This document shows positions 1 through 7,663 of a stretch of 60,092 nt of DNA, piece by piece. The notes beneath the pieces were generated by a model. The model saw nothing but the letters and a program-made list of their open reading frames with translations, searched no databases and had not been told where the DNA came from. Origin of the DNA: Verrucomicrobia bacterium UBA1629 (GTDB taxonomy: Bacteria; Verrucomicrobiota; Kiritimatiellia; RFP12; UBA1067); NCBI GenBank assembly GCA_002321305.1, contig DCMF01000013.1:1-60092 (forward strand). Direction: 5' to 3'. The first letter of the stretch is position 1; each line of letters starts with the position of its first letter. Both the position numbers and the translations under genes were made by a program.

Positions 1-5
1 TTCGC

Positions 6-30
6 GTGGGTGCGGTTCGCCGTGCGCGCG
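6..30. repeat. 25-bp direct repeat, left copy
   Basis: This 25-bp stretch is identical to positions 781-805. The two copies bracket the PIN-domain gene and its small partner. They may be the scar of a duplication or insertion of the module, or conserved upstream sequence of two related genes, one of which lies left of the window. Confidence 0.8.
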
Positions 31-65
31 TGGGAACATGTCGCGTTCATAATTTTATGACAGAT

Positions 66-515
66 ATGCGCGTCTATCTGGACAACTGCTGTTATAATCG
101 TCCGTTTGATCCTCAAACGGATTTGCGCATCTGTCTGGAGACGATGGCGAAGATGCGTATACAGGCACTGATGAGATCTGGCGAGTGGGAGTATGTTTGG
201 TCTGATATTCTCGTTCACGAAGTTGCGCAGAATCCATTTTTAGATCGGCGTGAAATTATTTTGGAATGGATGGATCGTGCGTCGGAATACGTTGAAATGA
301 CGGAAGAAGTCGTTGCACGCGGCATCGAAATACAGAGATATGGCATCAAGCCAAAGGATGCGCTCCACCTTGCGTCAGCAGAAAAGGCTGAATGTGATTT
401 GTTTTTCACGACAGACAAGGGAATCCTGAAGAAGTTGACGAGCATAGGCGATGTTCAAATAGCTAATCCGGCGACCTTTATGATTCAAGGAGGGGAAGAT
501 GATGACAATGAGTAG
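66..515 (+). CDS. PIN-domain ribonuclease toxin (VapC-like)
   Basis: About 149 aa. PIN domains are Mg2+-dependent ribonucleases, most often the toxin of type II toxin-antitoxin pairs. The N-terminus MRVYLDNCCYNRPFD carries the first catalytic Asp, and the C-terminal half has the typical pattern DALHLASAEKAECDLFFTTD, with acidic residues at the expected active-site positions. The start is placed at the ATG at 66, because relatives in this subfamily typically begin M-(R/K)-(I/V)-Y-L-D; an in-frame ATG at 57 is the alternative. The gene overlaps the next one by 17 nt, so the pair is probably translationally coupled. The toxin-first order is unusual for classical vapBC. The family call is firm; the toxin role is inferred from the pairing. 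Confidence 0.82.
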   Translation: MRVYLDNCCYNRPFDPQTDLRICLETMAKMRIQALMRSGEWEYVWSDILVHEVAQNPFLDRREIILEWMDRASEYVEMTEEVVARGIEIQRYGIKPKDALHLASAEKAECDLFFTTDKGILKKLTSIGDVQIANPATFMIQGGEDDDNE

Positions 516-738
516 CAACACGCCTTGCGATGTTGAATTAGGGTCTCGCTGCTTCTGCATCTTGGCACGAGAGGTCGGGCCTGTTGATGCGGAGCGGTTC
601 ATCGCTTATGTCAATCGCGAGCGAATGGACTACACGAAATGGCAGCAAACGCTTTTTGAAGGCCAGACCATTGAAGAGATTGCCGCTGATGCAAGGGCGA
701 CGGCGATGCGTGTGCGTCGCCAGAGGATCATGTCTTGA
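499..738 (+). CDS. small partner protein of the PIN toxin (putative antitoxin)
   Basis: 79 aa, starting inside the end of the PIN gene behind a good Shine-Dalgarno sequence (AGGAGGGG, 488-495); ATGs at 499, 502 and 508 are all possible. The segment REVGPVDAERFIAYVNRE followed by DYTKWQQTLFEG recalls the small 'LGPV..iRFl' proteins that accompany this PIN subfamily in other bacteria. Its place and size suggest the antitoxin that neutralises the upstream ribonuclease and perhaps binds the promoter. No DNA-binding fold is obvious by eye. Confidence 0.6.
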   Translation: MMTMSSNTPCDVELGSRCFCILAREVGPVDAERFIAYVNRERMDYTKWQQTLFEGQTIEEIAADARATAMRVRRQRIMS

Positions 739-780
739 GGAGTGGAAATCTTTTTCGTTTCGAGAGACTTGTACTTTCTC

Positions 781-805
781 GTGGGTGCGGTTCGCCGTGC
801 GCGCG
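781..805. repeat. 25-bp direct repeat, right copy
   Basis: Identical to positions 6-30. It lies 43 nt past the stop of the small partner gene and about 25 nt before the lipoprotein start. Confidence 0.8.
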
Positions 806-829
806 AGGGGCAGAATAGAGGTGGCCATC

Positions 830-1324
830 ATGGGCAGGCGAGAAGAACTTTCGACATCAGCGAACTCACCCGTGCGCAAAGGCGTACTGACGAAGACGTG
901 CGCGCTTGCTTTGGCGGCCGCCGTGTCGATGGCGTGTGGCGGATGCTCCTCGTCACGGGGGACGACGGCCGATGGTCGCCGAATTGAGAACGTTTCTTTG
1001 CGGGCGATGGCGCACAACACGCGTTCGCCGGAAATCGGTAAGGTCTATGTCCACAAAGGAGGTCGAACCATGAGAGTGGTTCAGTCTTTGGAAAATGGTG
1101 TATTGGTGTGCCCTGTTGTTGGAGTGATGGAGCTTGAATGGAGAGGCTTGGCTGCGGTCAATGAAAAGATGACGATCTACATTGAGACGTCCAAAGACTA
1201 TGTAGACGGTGAATTCTTGAAAGCGGGCTTTTACGAATATGTCGGCCGCTACACTTACACGGCTGTGCATGACGTCCGAACAACCGTTCGCAGATTCCGT
1301 GAAGTCAATGCGGCGGAGGACTGA
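830..1324 (+). CDS. predicted lipoprotein of unknown function
   Basis: 164 aa from the ATG at 830, preceded by AGAGG at 818-822. Residues ~18-40 form a hydrophobic signal sequence (LTKTCALALAAAVSMACGGC) ending in a lipobox-like Cys, followed by Ser-rich residues, so export and lipidation are likely. The mature part has a short motif GKVYVHKGGRTMRVVQSLENGVLV and looks like a small beta-rich domain. No family was recognised. The frame is open much further upstream, but that part overlaps the partner gene in another frame and looks non-coding. Confidence 0.6.
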   Translation: MGRREELSTSANSPVRKGVLTKTCALALAAAVSMACGGCSSSRGTTADGRRIENVSLRAMAHNTRSPEIGKVYVHKGGRTMRVVQSLENGVLVCPVVGVMELEWRGLAAVNEKMTIYIETSKDYVDGEFLKAGFYEYVGRYTYTAVHDVRTTVRRFREVNAAED

Positions 1325-1393
1325 TAGCTTACATTTGGTCTCATAGTTTAGCGGTATCAATGATTGTCAGCCTTTCATAGGCATATATTCCGT

Positions 1394-3430
1394 ATGGACA
1401 GCATCTTTAAGCTCAAGGCGAAGTTCAAGCCGACGGGCGACCAGCCGGAGGCGATTCAGGCCCTCCTGGACGGGCTGAAGCGCGGCGACGACCGGCTCGT
1501 CCTGCGGGGCGTGACCGGGTCGGGCAAGACGTTCACGATGGCGAACCTGATCCAGCGGTGGAACCGTCCGACCCTCATCCTCTCGCACAACAAGACGCTC
1601 GCCGCCCAGCTCTTCGCCGAGCTGAAGGAGTTCTTTCCCGAAAACGCCGTCGAGTACTTCATCAGCTACTATGACTACTACCAGCCGGAGGCGTACATCC
1701 CGCAGACGGACACCTACATCGAGAAGGACGCCGCGATCAACGAGGAGATCGAGCGCTACCGCCTCGCCGCGACGAACGCCCTCATCGCTCGCAAGGACGT
1801 GATCGTCGTCTCGTCCGTGAGCTGCATCTACGGCCTCGGCGAGTCCGACGAGTACCGCGACCTCGCCGTGAGGATCACGGTCGGCGACGAATTCGAAGGA
1901 AAAGGGAAGAAGGAAGAAGGAAGAAGTGAGGTGGGTAGAAGCGGGCTGATCGCCCGCCTCGTCGAGGCGCAGTACGTGCGCAACGACTACGACTTCGCGC
2001 CGGGCGTCTTCCGCGTGCGCGGCGATGTCGTCGACATTTTCCCCGCCTACGAGACGAAGGCGCTGCGCGTCGAGTTCTTCGGCGACGAGGTGGACTCGAT
2101 CCGCGCGCTCGATCCGCTCACGGGCAAGTGCGGCGTGTCGATGCCGGCGGCGGTCGTCACGCCCGCGAAGCAGTTCGTGATGGGCAAGGACCGCTTCGAG
2201 GCGGCGTTCGCGCGCATCGAGGCGGAGCTCGCCGACCGGCTGAAGTTCTTCGCCTCGAAGGGCAAGCTGTTGGAGGCGCAGCGCCTCAAGGAGCGCACCG
2301 AGTACGACATCGAGATGATGCGCGAACTCGGCTACTGCAACGGCATCGAGAACTATTCGCGTCCCCTCACGGGGCGCGCGCCGGGGACGGCGGGCGAGTG
2401 CCTCATCGACTATTTCCCGGACGACTTCCTGACCATCATCGACGAGAGCCACGTCTCGGTGCCGCAGATCCGCGCGATGTACAACGGCGACCAGGCGCGC
2501 AAGTCGAAGCTCGTCGATTACGGCTTCCGCCTGCCGAGCGCGAAGGACAACCGTCCGCTCACGTTCGACGAGTTCAACGCGAAGGTCAGGCAGGTCGTCT
2601 ACTGCTCGGCGACACCGGGCGACTACGAGTATGCCGAGGCGCAGACGGTGGCGGAGCAGGTGATCCGTCCGACGGGGCTGCTCGACCCGGTCATCGAGCT
2701 GCGTCCGCTCAAGAACCAGGTGGACGACCTCATCGCCGAGATCGACCGCGTCGTGAAGGACGGCGACCGCGTGTTCGTGACGACGCTCACGAAGCGCTCG
2801 TCCGAAGACCTCACGCACTACCTGCACGAGGCGGGCATCCGCGTCGAGTACCTGCATTCGGACATCGACGCGATCGAGCGCGTCGCGATCCTCCAGCGCC
2901 TGCGCAAGGGCGAGTTCGACGTCCTCGTGGGCATCAACCTCCTGCGCGAAGGTCTGGACCTGCCGGAAGTCGCGCTCGTCGCGATCCTCGACGCGGACAA
3001 GGAGGGCTTCCTTCGCTCGACGACTTCGCTCGTGCAGACGGCGGGCCGCACGGCGCGCCACGAGAAGGGGCGCGTCATCCTCTACTGCGACCACAAGACG
3101 GACGCGATCCGCGAGCTGCTGCGCATCACGAAGGCGCACCGCGAGAAGCAGATCGCCTACAACACGGCGCACCACATCACGCCGCATTCCGTCAAGCGCG
3201 CCATCAACGAGTCGGCGTATGTGTTCAAGAGCGGAAAGGTGGAAGGGTGGAAAGGTGGAAAGGTTGAGGGGCGGAAAGGTGAAAAGGTGGAAGGTGAGGA
3301 GGAGAACGAGGAACTCCTCGAAGAGCTGACCCGCGACATGCTGCAGGCGGCGGACAACCTCGAATTCGAGCGTGCGGCCTACCTGCGCGACCAAATTGCC
3401 GAACTGAAAAAAGGACGATCCCATGCGTGA
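1394..3430 (+). CDS. uvrB: excinuclease ABC subunit B
   Basis: About 678 aa. UvrB is the damage-verifying helicase of nucleotide excision repair, loaded by UvrA and then recruiting UvrC. Visible landmarks are Walker A GVTGSGKTFT, the beta-hairpin region YYDYYQPEAYIPQTDTYIEK, the DESH box, helicase motif VLVGINLLREGLDLPEV, motif VI QTAGRTAR, and the C-terminal UVR motif (FERAAYLRDQIAELKK). The start at 1394 gives MDSIFKLKAKFKPTGDQP, the usual N-terminus. Two low-complexity in-frame inserts (about residues 168-184 and 613-636) are not family features and are listed separately; both fall in loops or linkers, so the enzyme should remain functional. The last 8 nt overlap the following glycosyltransferase gene. 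Confidence 0.97.
   Translation: MDSIFKLKAKFKPTGDQPEAIQALLDGLKRGDDRLVLRGVTGSGKTFTMANLIQRWNRPTLILSHNKTLAAQLFAELKEFFPENAVEYFISYYDYYQPEAYIPQTDTYIEKDAAINEEIERYRLAATNALIARKDVIVVSSVSCIYGLGESDEYRDLAVRITVGDEFEGKGKKEEGRSEVGRSGLIARLVEAQYVRNDYDFAPGVFRVRGDVVDIFPAYETKALRVEFFGDEVDSIRALDPLTGKCGVSMPAAVVTPAKQFVMGKDRFEAAFARIEAELADRLKFFASKGKLLEAQRLKERTEYDIEMMRELGYCNGIENYSRPLTGRAPGTAGECLIDYFPDDFLTIIDESHVSVPQIRAMYNGDQARKSKLVDYGFRLPSAKDNRPLTFDEFNAKVRQVVYCSATPGDYEYAEAQTVAEQVIRPTGLLDPVIELRPLKNQVDDLIAEIDRVVKDGDRVFVTTLTKRSSEDLTHYLHEAGIRVEYLHSDIDAIERVAILQRLRKGEFDVLVGINLLREGLDLPEVALVAILDADKEGFLRSTTSLVQTAGRTARHEKGRVILYCDHKTDAIRELLRITKAHREKQIAYNTAHHITPHSVKRAINESAYVFKSGKVEGWKGGKVEGRKGEKVEGEEENEELLEELTRDMLQAADNLEFERAAYLRDQIAELKKGRSHA
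1895..1944. repeat. purine-rich word array inside uvrB (insert 1)
   Basis: Repeated GAAGGAA/GAAGAAG-type words lie in frame and encode a Lys/Glu/Gly-rich segment between VGDEFE and GLIARLVEAQY. In other UvrB proteins this stretch is continuous (GDEI-D-x-x-x-LL-x-x-LV), so roughly 13 residues are extra. Confidence 0.75.
3232..3301. repeat. GAAAGGTG octamer array inside uvrB (insert 2)
   Basis: About eight degenerate copies of an octamer close to GAAAGGTG are read in frame as Lys/Val/Glu/Gly-rich sequence between the helicase core (ending SAYVFKSG) and the UVR motif. It is the opposite-strand version of the CCTTTCC/CCTTCCA words seen in nadB and mnmE. Confidence 0.8.
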
Positions 3431-4559
3431 CATTGCCTTTAGCTGTGATGACAACGGCGCGAAATTCCTGCGCGTCACCGTCTGGTCGCTCCTGAACAGC
3501 TATCGCGGCACGGAGTCGCTTCGCATCAACGTCTTCGAGGGCCTTGGCGGACATTCGCCGGAAAGCAAGGCGAAGCTGCAGGCCGTCATCGATTCGTTCA
3601 ACGCAAAGGCTGTCCTCGGATCATCACGAATGGGCACGGAGGAAATCCGTGAAAATCCGTGCCCATCCGTGGCCAAGTTCTCCGTCCGCTACCACAATGT
3701 CGAGCCGTTCCTCGAACCGTACAGGGACCTGATCCTCAACCGCGCCGGGTCGCGGTGGAACGTCTTCACGTGGACGCCGATTTTCGCGCCGCAGATCCTG
3801 TCCGACGCGACGGGCAACATCGTCCACCTCGACATCGACATGTTGGTCAACGCCGACATTTCACCTCTTTTTGAGCTCAATCTCGACGATGGCGGCCGCG
3901 CATCTTCACGACTCGACACGAATCCAATCCGTGAAAATCCGTGTCAATCCGTGGATAAGCCCGGACCCTACCTCATCGCGGCCGTGGCCGAATACGGCAA
4001 AGGCGATCCCGTCATCACCGAGGCCGTGTGGGGCACGGGCATCCTGCCGCCGACGGTCACGCGCTACTTCAACACGGGGACGATCGTCTTCAACGCGGCG
4101 GCGTGCCGGGCGGAGCGGGCGTGGGAGAGGATTCTCGCCTGGTATCGCGACCACTACGACATCGCCGACCGCATCGAGCAGGACGCCTGGAACGCGCTCT
4201 ACCACGACCGCACGCTTCTCCTGCCGCTGAAGTGGAACTTCCACGACCGCCTGATCAAGAGCTATCCGAAGCGCGATCCGCGTCTGCCGCTCTGGCAGGG
4301 GAATCCGCCGTCCGAATGTCTCGACGCGGCGCTCCATCCCGCGATTCTCCATTTCTGGGGGCCGAAGAAGCCGTGGAAGCCGTGCCACCGTCCGTACCGC
4401 AAGCTGTATCACGCGGCGATGCGCGCGGTTGGCCAGACGCCGCCGAAGGACGGCGGACTCGCGTGGCTGCACGACTGGAAGCACGCGCGTGACTTGCGCC
4501 AGATTGCCAATCTCCAACGCCAGCTGGCTGAGATTTCGCAAAAGCCGTTTCGCAAATGA
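3423..4559 (+). CDS. glycosyltransferase, family 8-like
   Basis: 378 aa with a GT-A fold pattern. The N-terminus is DIAFSCDDNGAKFLRVTVWSLL, the nucleotide-sugar/metal motif is VHLDIDMLVNADISPLF (DxD), then RYFNTGTIVFN and ILHFWGPKKPWK near the end. It probably adds a hexose to a surface polysaccharide or lipid A core at the cytoplasmic face. Its ATG overlaps the uvrB stop by 8 nt, with AAAAAAGGA just upstream. Two 57-nt copies of one repeat (3621-3677 and 3903-3959) lie in the same reading frame and encode the related peptides I-R-E-N-P-C-[P/Q]-S-V. The last codons are part of a TTTCGCA repeat (4534-4578). The donor and acceptor cannot be told. Confidence 0.8.
   Translation: MRDIAFSCDDNGAKFLRVTVWSLLNSYRGTESLRINVFEGLGGHSPESKAKLQAVIDSFNAKAVLGSSRMGTEEIRENPCPSVAKFSVRYHNVEPFLEPYRDLILNRAGSRWNVFTWTPIFAPQILSDATGNIVHLDIDMLVNADISPLFELNLDDGGRASSRLDTNPIRENPCQSVDKPGPYLIAAVAEYGKGDPVITEAVWGTGILPPTVTRYFNTGTIVFNAAACRAERAWERILAWYRDHYDIADRIEQDAWNALYHDRTLLLPLKWNFHDRLIKSYPKRDPRLPLWQGNPPSECLDAALHPAILHFWGPKKPWKPCHRPYRKLYHAAMRAVGQTPPKDGGLAWLHDWKHARDLRQIANLQRQLAEISQKPFRK
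3621..3677. repeat. ATCCGTG repeat copy 1 inside GT8 gene
   Basis: A 57-nt unit ending in three decamers built on ATCCGTG. It matches the copy at 3903-3959 at about 45 of 57 positions by hand alignment and is in the same frame. Confidence 0.85.
3903..3959. repeat. ATCCGTG repeat copy 2 inside GT8 gene
   Basis: The second 57-nt unit, with decamers of form NNAATCCGTG. It is read in the same frame as copy 1 and ends GTGGATAAG. A related intergenic array follows rpe at 16494-16607. Confidence 0.85.
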
Positions 4560-4578
4560 CGTTTCGCAGATTGCGAAA
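4534..4578. repeat. TTTCGCA repeat, 14-nt period, ending in a palindrome
   Basis: TTTCGCA occurs at 4534, 4548 and 4562 (exact 14-nt spacing), then inverted as TGCGAAA at 4572-4578. The array covers the last codons of the GT8 gene and overlaps the -35 box of the next promoter, so it could also act as an operator. Confidence 0.7.
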
Positions 4579-4600
4579 TTACGCGAGGATATGGTATACT
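4571..4600 (+). promoter_or_regulatory. promoter of ATPase gene, leaderless
   Basis: TTGCGA (4571-4576), an 18-nt spacer, then TATACT (4595-4600). Transcription would start about 7 nt later, at or beside the ATG at 4608, and no Shine-Dalgarno sequence is present. Confidence 0.65.
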
Positions 4601-4607
4601 ACTGTCC

Positions 4608-5726
4608 ATGAGAACTCGGAATCCATTTGTCACGCAGGGCTATGTCGATCGCGCGCATTTCTGTGACCGCGAGGCCGAGACGCGAGCCTTGCTGGGCGAC
4701 ATTGAGAACGGTCGCAACGTCACGTTGCTGGCGCCGCGACGTTATGGGAAGTCGGGTTTGATTCAGCATACGCTGCGTCTGCACGCGCGCGACTACGCCA
4801 TTGTCTATGCCGACTTGCTGGCGACGACGTGTTTGGACGACTTTATCCGGGTCTTTGCGAATGCCGTCGTGGGCGCACTGGATTCGCGCCTTGAAAAGGC
4901 GGCTTCGACGTTTGCCACCTTCTTCAAGAGGGTCCGTCCGACGCTGAAGACGGATGCAGAGGGCGACGTCAGCTTCTCGTTCGAGATGTCCGAGCCGTCT
5001 TCGACAGCGACTCTGGAACAGGTCTTCGACTATCTGGCGAAGAAGCGGGATCGTGAGATTGTCGTTGCGTTGGACGAATTTCAGCAGGTTGCGAACTATC
5101 CGGAGAAGGGGACGGAGGCGCTTTTGCGCAGTCGGATTCAGTTCCTGCCGCCGAACGTCCATTTCATCTTTGCCGGATCGCAGATGCACCTCATGAGCGA
5201 GATTTTCGCCTCGCCCAAGAGGCCGTTCTATCAGAGCACGACGTTTCTGTCCCTTGACGTGATTCCCGAGGGGAAGTACCGAGACTTCGCGGCGCGGTTT
5301 TTCAGGAATGACGGGCGCACGTTCGAGGCCGCTGCCTTCGCCAGCCTCTATCGGCGGTTCGATGGCATCACGTGGTACGTCCAGGCTGTCCTGAACGAAA
5401 TCTGGGCGACGGATGAGGGGCTGTCGTCTGCAGAACAGGTCGGGCGCGCCGTGTCGAACCTGGTGGCGCGGCGGTCTCTGACGTTTCATGACCTGGATGC
5501 AAGCCAGAGCGATTCGGCACGTGCGCTCCTGCGCGCGGTGGCACAAACGGGGTGCGTGTCTGCTCCGATGGCTTCGGACTTCATTGCAAGATGCGGATTG
5601 CGCGCGCCGTCCACTGTTTCCGGCGCGCTGAAGCGGCTTCTTGCCAATGAGCTGCTGTACAAGACGAAGGACGGCTATGTCGTGTATGACCGGCTGTTTG
5701 GCGAATATCTGAGGAACTGTCCGTGA
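4608..5726 (+). CDS. AAA-family ATPase (archaeal-type ATPase-like)
   Basis: 372 aa. The N-terminus NPFVTQGYVDRAHFCDRE is typical of a widespread family of orphan P-loop ATPases in gut bacteria and archaea. Walker A is LLAPRRYGKSGL (around residue 41) and Walker B is VVALDEFQQ (around 154), followed by a sensor-like region (IFAGSQMHLM) and a C-terminal winged-helix-like part (APSTVSGALKRLLANELLYK). Function in this family is poorly defined; DNA or stress-related roles have been suggested. It has its own leaderless promoter between polysaccharide genes and looks like an inserted accessory gene. Confidence 0.78.
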   Translation: MRTRNPFVTQGYVDRAHFCDREAETRALLGDIENGRNVTLLAPRRYGKSGLIQHTLRLHARDYAIVYADLLATTCLDDFIRVFANAVVGALDSRLEKAASTFATFFKRVRPTLKTDAEGDVSFSFEMSEPSSTATLEQVFDYLAKKRDREIVVALDEFQQVANYPEKGTEALLRSRIQFLPPNVHFIFAGSQMHLMSEIFASPKRPFYQSTTFLSLDVIPEGKYRDFAARFFRNDGRTFEAAAFASLYRRFDGITWYVQAVLNEIWATDEGLSSAEQVGRAVSNLVARRSLTFHDLDASQSDSARALLRAVAQTGCVSAPMASDFIARCGLRAPSTVSGALKRLLANELLYKTKDGYVVYDRLFGEYLRNCP

Positions 5727-5739
5727 GGGAGCGCAACGG

Positions 5740-6744
5740 ATGACGAAGGCGGAGAGAATGTGGAAACGGCGCTGCCGCAGGAAAAGGCTCAAGCACGCGC
5801 TTCAGGCGCCGTTCGAGTGGGTCGGCGTCGGACTGGGGCTTCTTGTCCTGACGCCGTTGCCGCATCGTGCGCTGTTCGCGCTCTGCGACTTCGCGGCATG
5901 GGTCATGTACGCGTTTGACTATCACGGCAAGCGGCGTGCGCTGGAGACGCTGCACGTCGTCCTCGGCAGATGCCGGGGCGCGGAGGGAACGCCGGCCTTC
6001 AAGACGGAAAAGGCCCCCTACGATCCGACGGTGCGGGAGGCGAAGATCATTCGCGGCTCCTACCGCAACATGGCGCGGACGGTCGGGCATGCCTTCTGGA
6101 CGTGTCACGGGGCGCTGAAGAAGGTGAAGGCGGTCGGCGTCATGGACGAGGCGGGGCGGGCGTTCCTGCGGGCGCACCGTCCGGCCGTCACGGTGTCGGG
6201 CCACATGGGCTGCTGGGAGATCCTGTCGCAGCTCGCGCTTCTGGAGGGCCACCGGATGATGTCCGTGGCCAAGCGCATCGGCACGCCCGGCATGACGCGG
6301 CTTCTCATGCGGGCGCGCGAGTCGATCGGACAGGAGATCGTGCCGGCGGACGGCGCGTTCCGTCCGCTGATGGCGGGCATCAAGGCGGGCAAGTCGTTGG
6401 GGCTGCTGGTCGATCAGACGGTCGCGCCCAACGAGGGCGGCGTGTGGATCAAGTTCTTCGGCCGTCCCCTGCCGGTCTCGGCCGCGCCGGCGTTCTTCGC
6501 GGCGAAGGCAAAGGCGCCGATTGTCGTCGCGTGGTCGCGTCCGCTGAAGGACGGCCGCTACCGCTGCGAAGTCCTCGACACGATTCCGCCCGACGCGGCG
6601 CGGGACATCCGCGCGACGACCCAGCGGTGCGCGACCGATCTGGAGCGTGTCATCCGCCGCCACCCGTCGAAATGGGTGCTGAACTACAACTATTTCCGCG
6701 AACCCGTCCCGGCGGACGTCGCGCGCCAGTTGGAGGCGAAATGA
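5740..6744 (+). CDS. LpxL/HtrB-like lysophospholipid acyltransferase
   Basis: 334 aa. Enzymes of this family transfer an acyl chain to lipid A precursors at the inner membrane. A hydrophobic stretch near residues 25-45 (GVGLGLLVLTPLPHRALFALC) would anchor it, the catalytic HX4E motif is GHMGCWE (around residue 154), and DQTVAPNEGGVWIKFFGRP matches the second conserved block. It starts 13 nt after the ATPase stop with GAGGGAG as ribosome binding site. Together with the neighbouring glycosyltransferases it points to lipopolysaccharide or lipid A decoration. Which acyl position it serves cannot be said. Confidence 0.82.
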   Translation: MTKAERMWKRRCRRKRLKHALQAPFEWVGVGLGLLVLTPLPHRALFALCDFAAWVMYAFDYHGKRRALETLHVVLGRCRGAEGTPAFKTEKAPYDPTVREAKIIRGSYRNMARTVGHAFWTCHGALKKVKAVGVMDEAGRAFLRAHRPAVTVSGHMGCWEILSQLALLEGHRMMSVAKRIGTPGMTRLLMRARESIGQEIVPADGAFRPLMAGIKAGKSLGLLVDQTVAPNEGGVWIKFFGRPLPVSAAPAFFAAKAKAPIVVAWSRPLKDGRYRCEVLDTIPPDAARDIRATTQRCATDLERVIRRHPSKWVLNYNYFREPVPADVARQLEAK

Positions 6745-6858
6745 AAAGGCGTGATGGTTTTTGCGGAGGGAAGGCCATTTGTGACGATTTTTGTCGGCAC
6801 GTAATGAATTTTGCAGCGCAGGACCGAAATCTGGCAAGTTTTGCTCCGTCAGATATGC

Positions 6859-6864
6859 TATAAT
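6859..6864 (+). promoter_or_regulatory. -10 box, near-leaderless promoter
   Basis: A perfect TATAAT ends 6 nt before the ATG at 6871, so the transcript would start at the codon itself. The -35 region is weak. Confidence 0.6.
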
Positions 6865-6870
6865 TCCCAC

Positions 6871-7656
6871 ATGGAAACACAACCCGTAAACGTCCTGACC
6901 CTCAAGTGGGGCACGCGCTATCCGGCGGAGTACGTGAACCGCATCTATCGCGGCGTCAAGGCGCATCTCCACCGTCCCTTCCGCTTCGTCTGCGTGACGG
7001 ACGACCCGGCGGGGCTTGTCGAGGGCGTGGAGGCCGTGCCGTTTCCGCCGCGTCCCAAGGGCGTCCGCATGCCCGGCAAGTATGCGGGCTGGCCGAACAT
7101 CTACGTCAAGCTGCTCGTCTTCGAGAAGGGGTTTGCGGGGCTGGTCGGGCCGACGCTTTTCCTGGACATCGACCAGATCGTCATGGGCGACCTCGACCGC
7201 TTCTTCGACTACAGGCCGGGCAAGTTCTGCATCATCCACAACTGGGTCGAATGGCGCAAGCGGATTTTCCGCAAGGTCCCGTTCTGCGGCAATTCGTCCT
7301 GTTTCCGCTTTGATGCGGGCGATGCGAGCGACTACATCTACCGCACGTTCCTCCGGGAGGGCGACATCGCGCTTGACCAGTCCCGCTTCAGCACCGAGCA
7401 GCAGTACATGACGCACGCCGTCGGGTTCGGGAACGTGAACTTCTGGCCGGACAGCTTCGTGCGGTCGTTCAAGCGCAGCTGCACGTGGCCCTGGCCGCTG
7501 AACCACTTCCTGACGCCGCGCCTCAGGCCGGGCGCCAGCATCCTCTGCTTCCACGGGAAGCCCGATCCGGACCAGGCGATCGCCGGCTTTCGCGGCCGCC
7601 ATCTCAACACGTGGACGCGTCCCTGCCCTTGGGTAAAGAAGCTCTGGGAGGCGTAA
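6871..7656 (+). CDS. glycosyltransferase (GT-A fold, DxD)
   Basis: 261 aa from METQPVNVLTLKWGTRYPAEYVN. The DxD motif sits in TLFLDIDQIVMGDLDRFF, and the C-terminal half has FHGKPDPDQ, often seen in GT8/GT32-like proteins that act on surface glycans. It lies 7 nt before a second transferase gene and probably heads the transcript running through the cluster. Donor and acceptor are unknown. The start was chosen at 6871 because of the promoter spacing and because upstream codons look non-coding. Confidence 0.75.
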   Translation: METQPVNVLTLKWGTRYPAEYVNRIYRGVKAHLHRPFRFVCVTDDPAGLVEGVEAVPFPPRPKGVRMPGKYAGWPNIYVKLLVFEKGFAGLVGPTLFLDIDQIVMGDLDRFFDYRPGKFCIIHNWVEWRKRIFRKVPFCGNSSCFRFDAGDASDYIYRTFLREGDIALDQSRFSTEQQYMTHAVGFGNVNFWPDSFVRSFKRSCTWPWPLNHFLTPRLRPGASILCFHGKPDPDQAIAGFRGRHLNTWTRPCPWVKKLWEA

Positions 7657-7663
7657 GGACGGC

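Noticed and set aside
1337..1383. tRNA-Glu-like sequence before uvrB (GGTCTCATAGTTTAGCGG... with CCTTTCA)
   Set aside because: Only a 5'-half resemblance. The anticodon stem does not pair well and there is no T-arm or acceptor 3' strand before uvrB begins, so it is at most a degenerate remnant.
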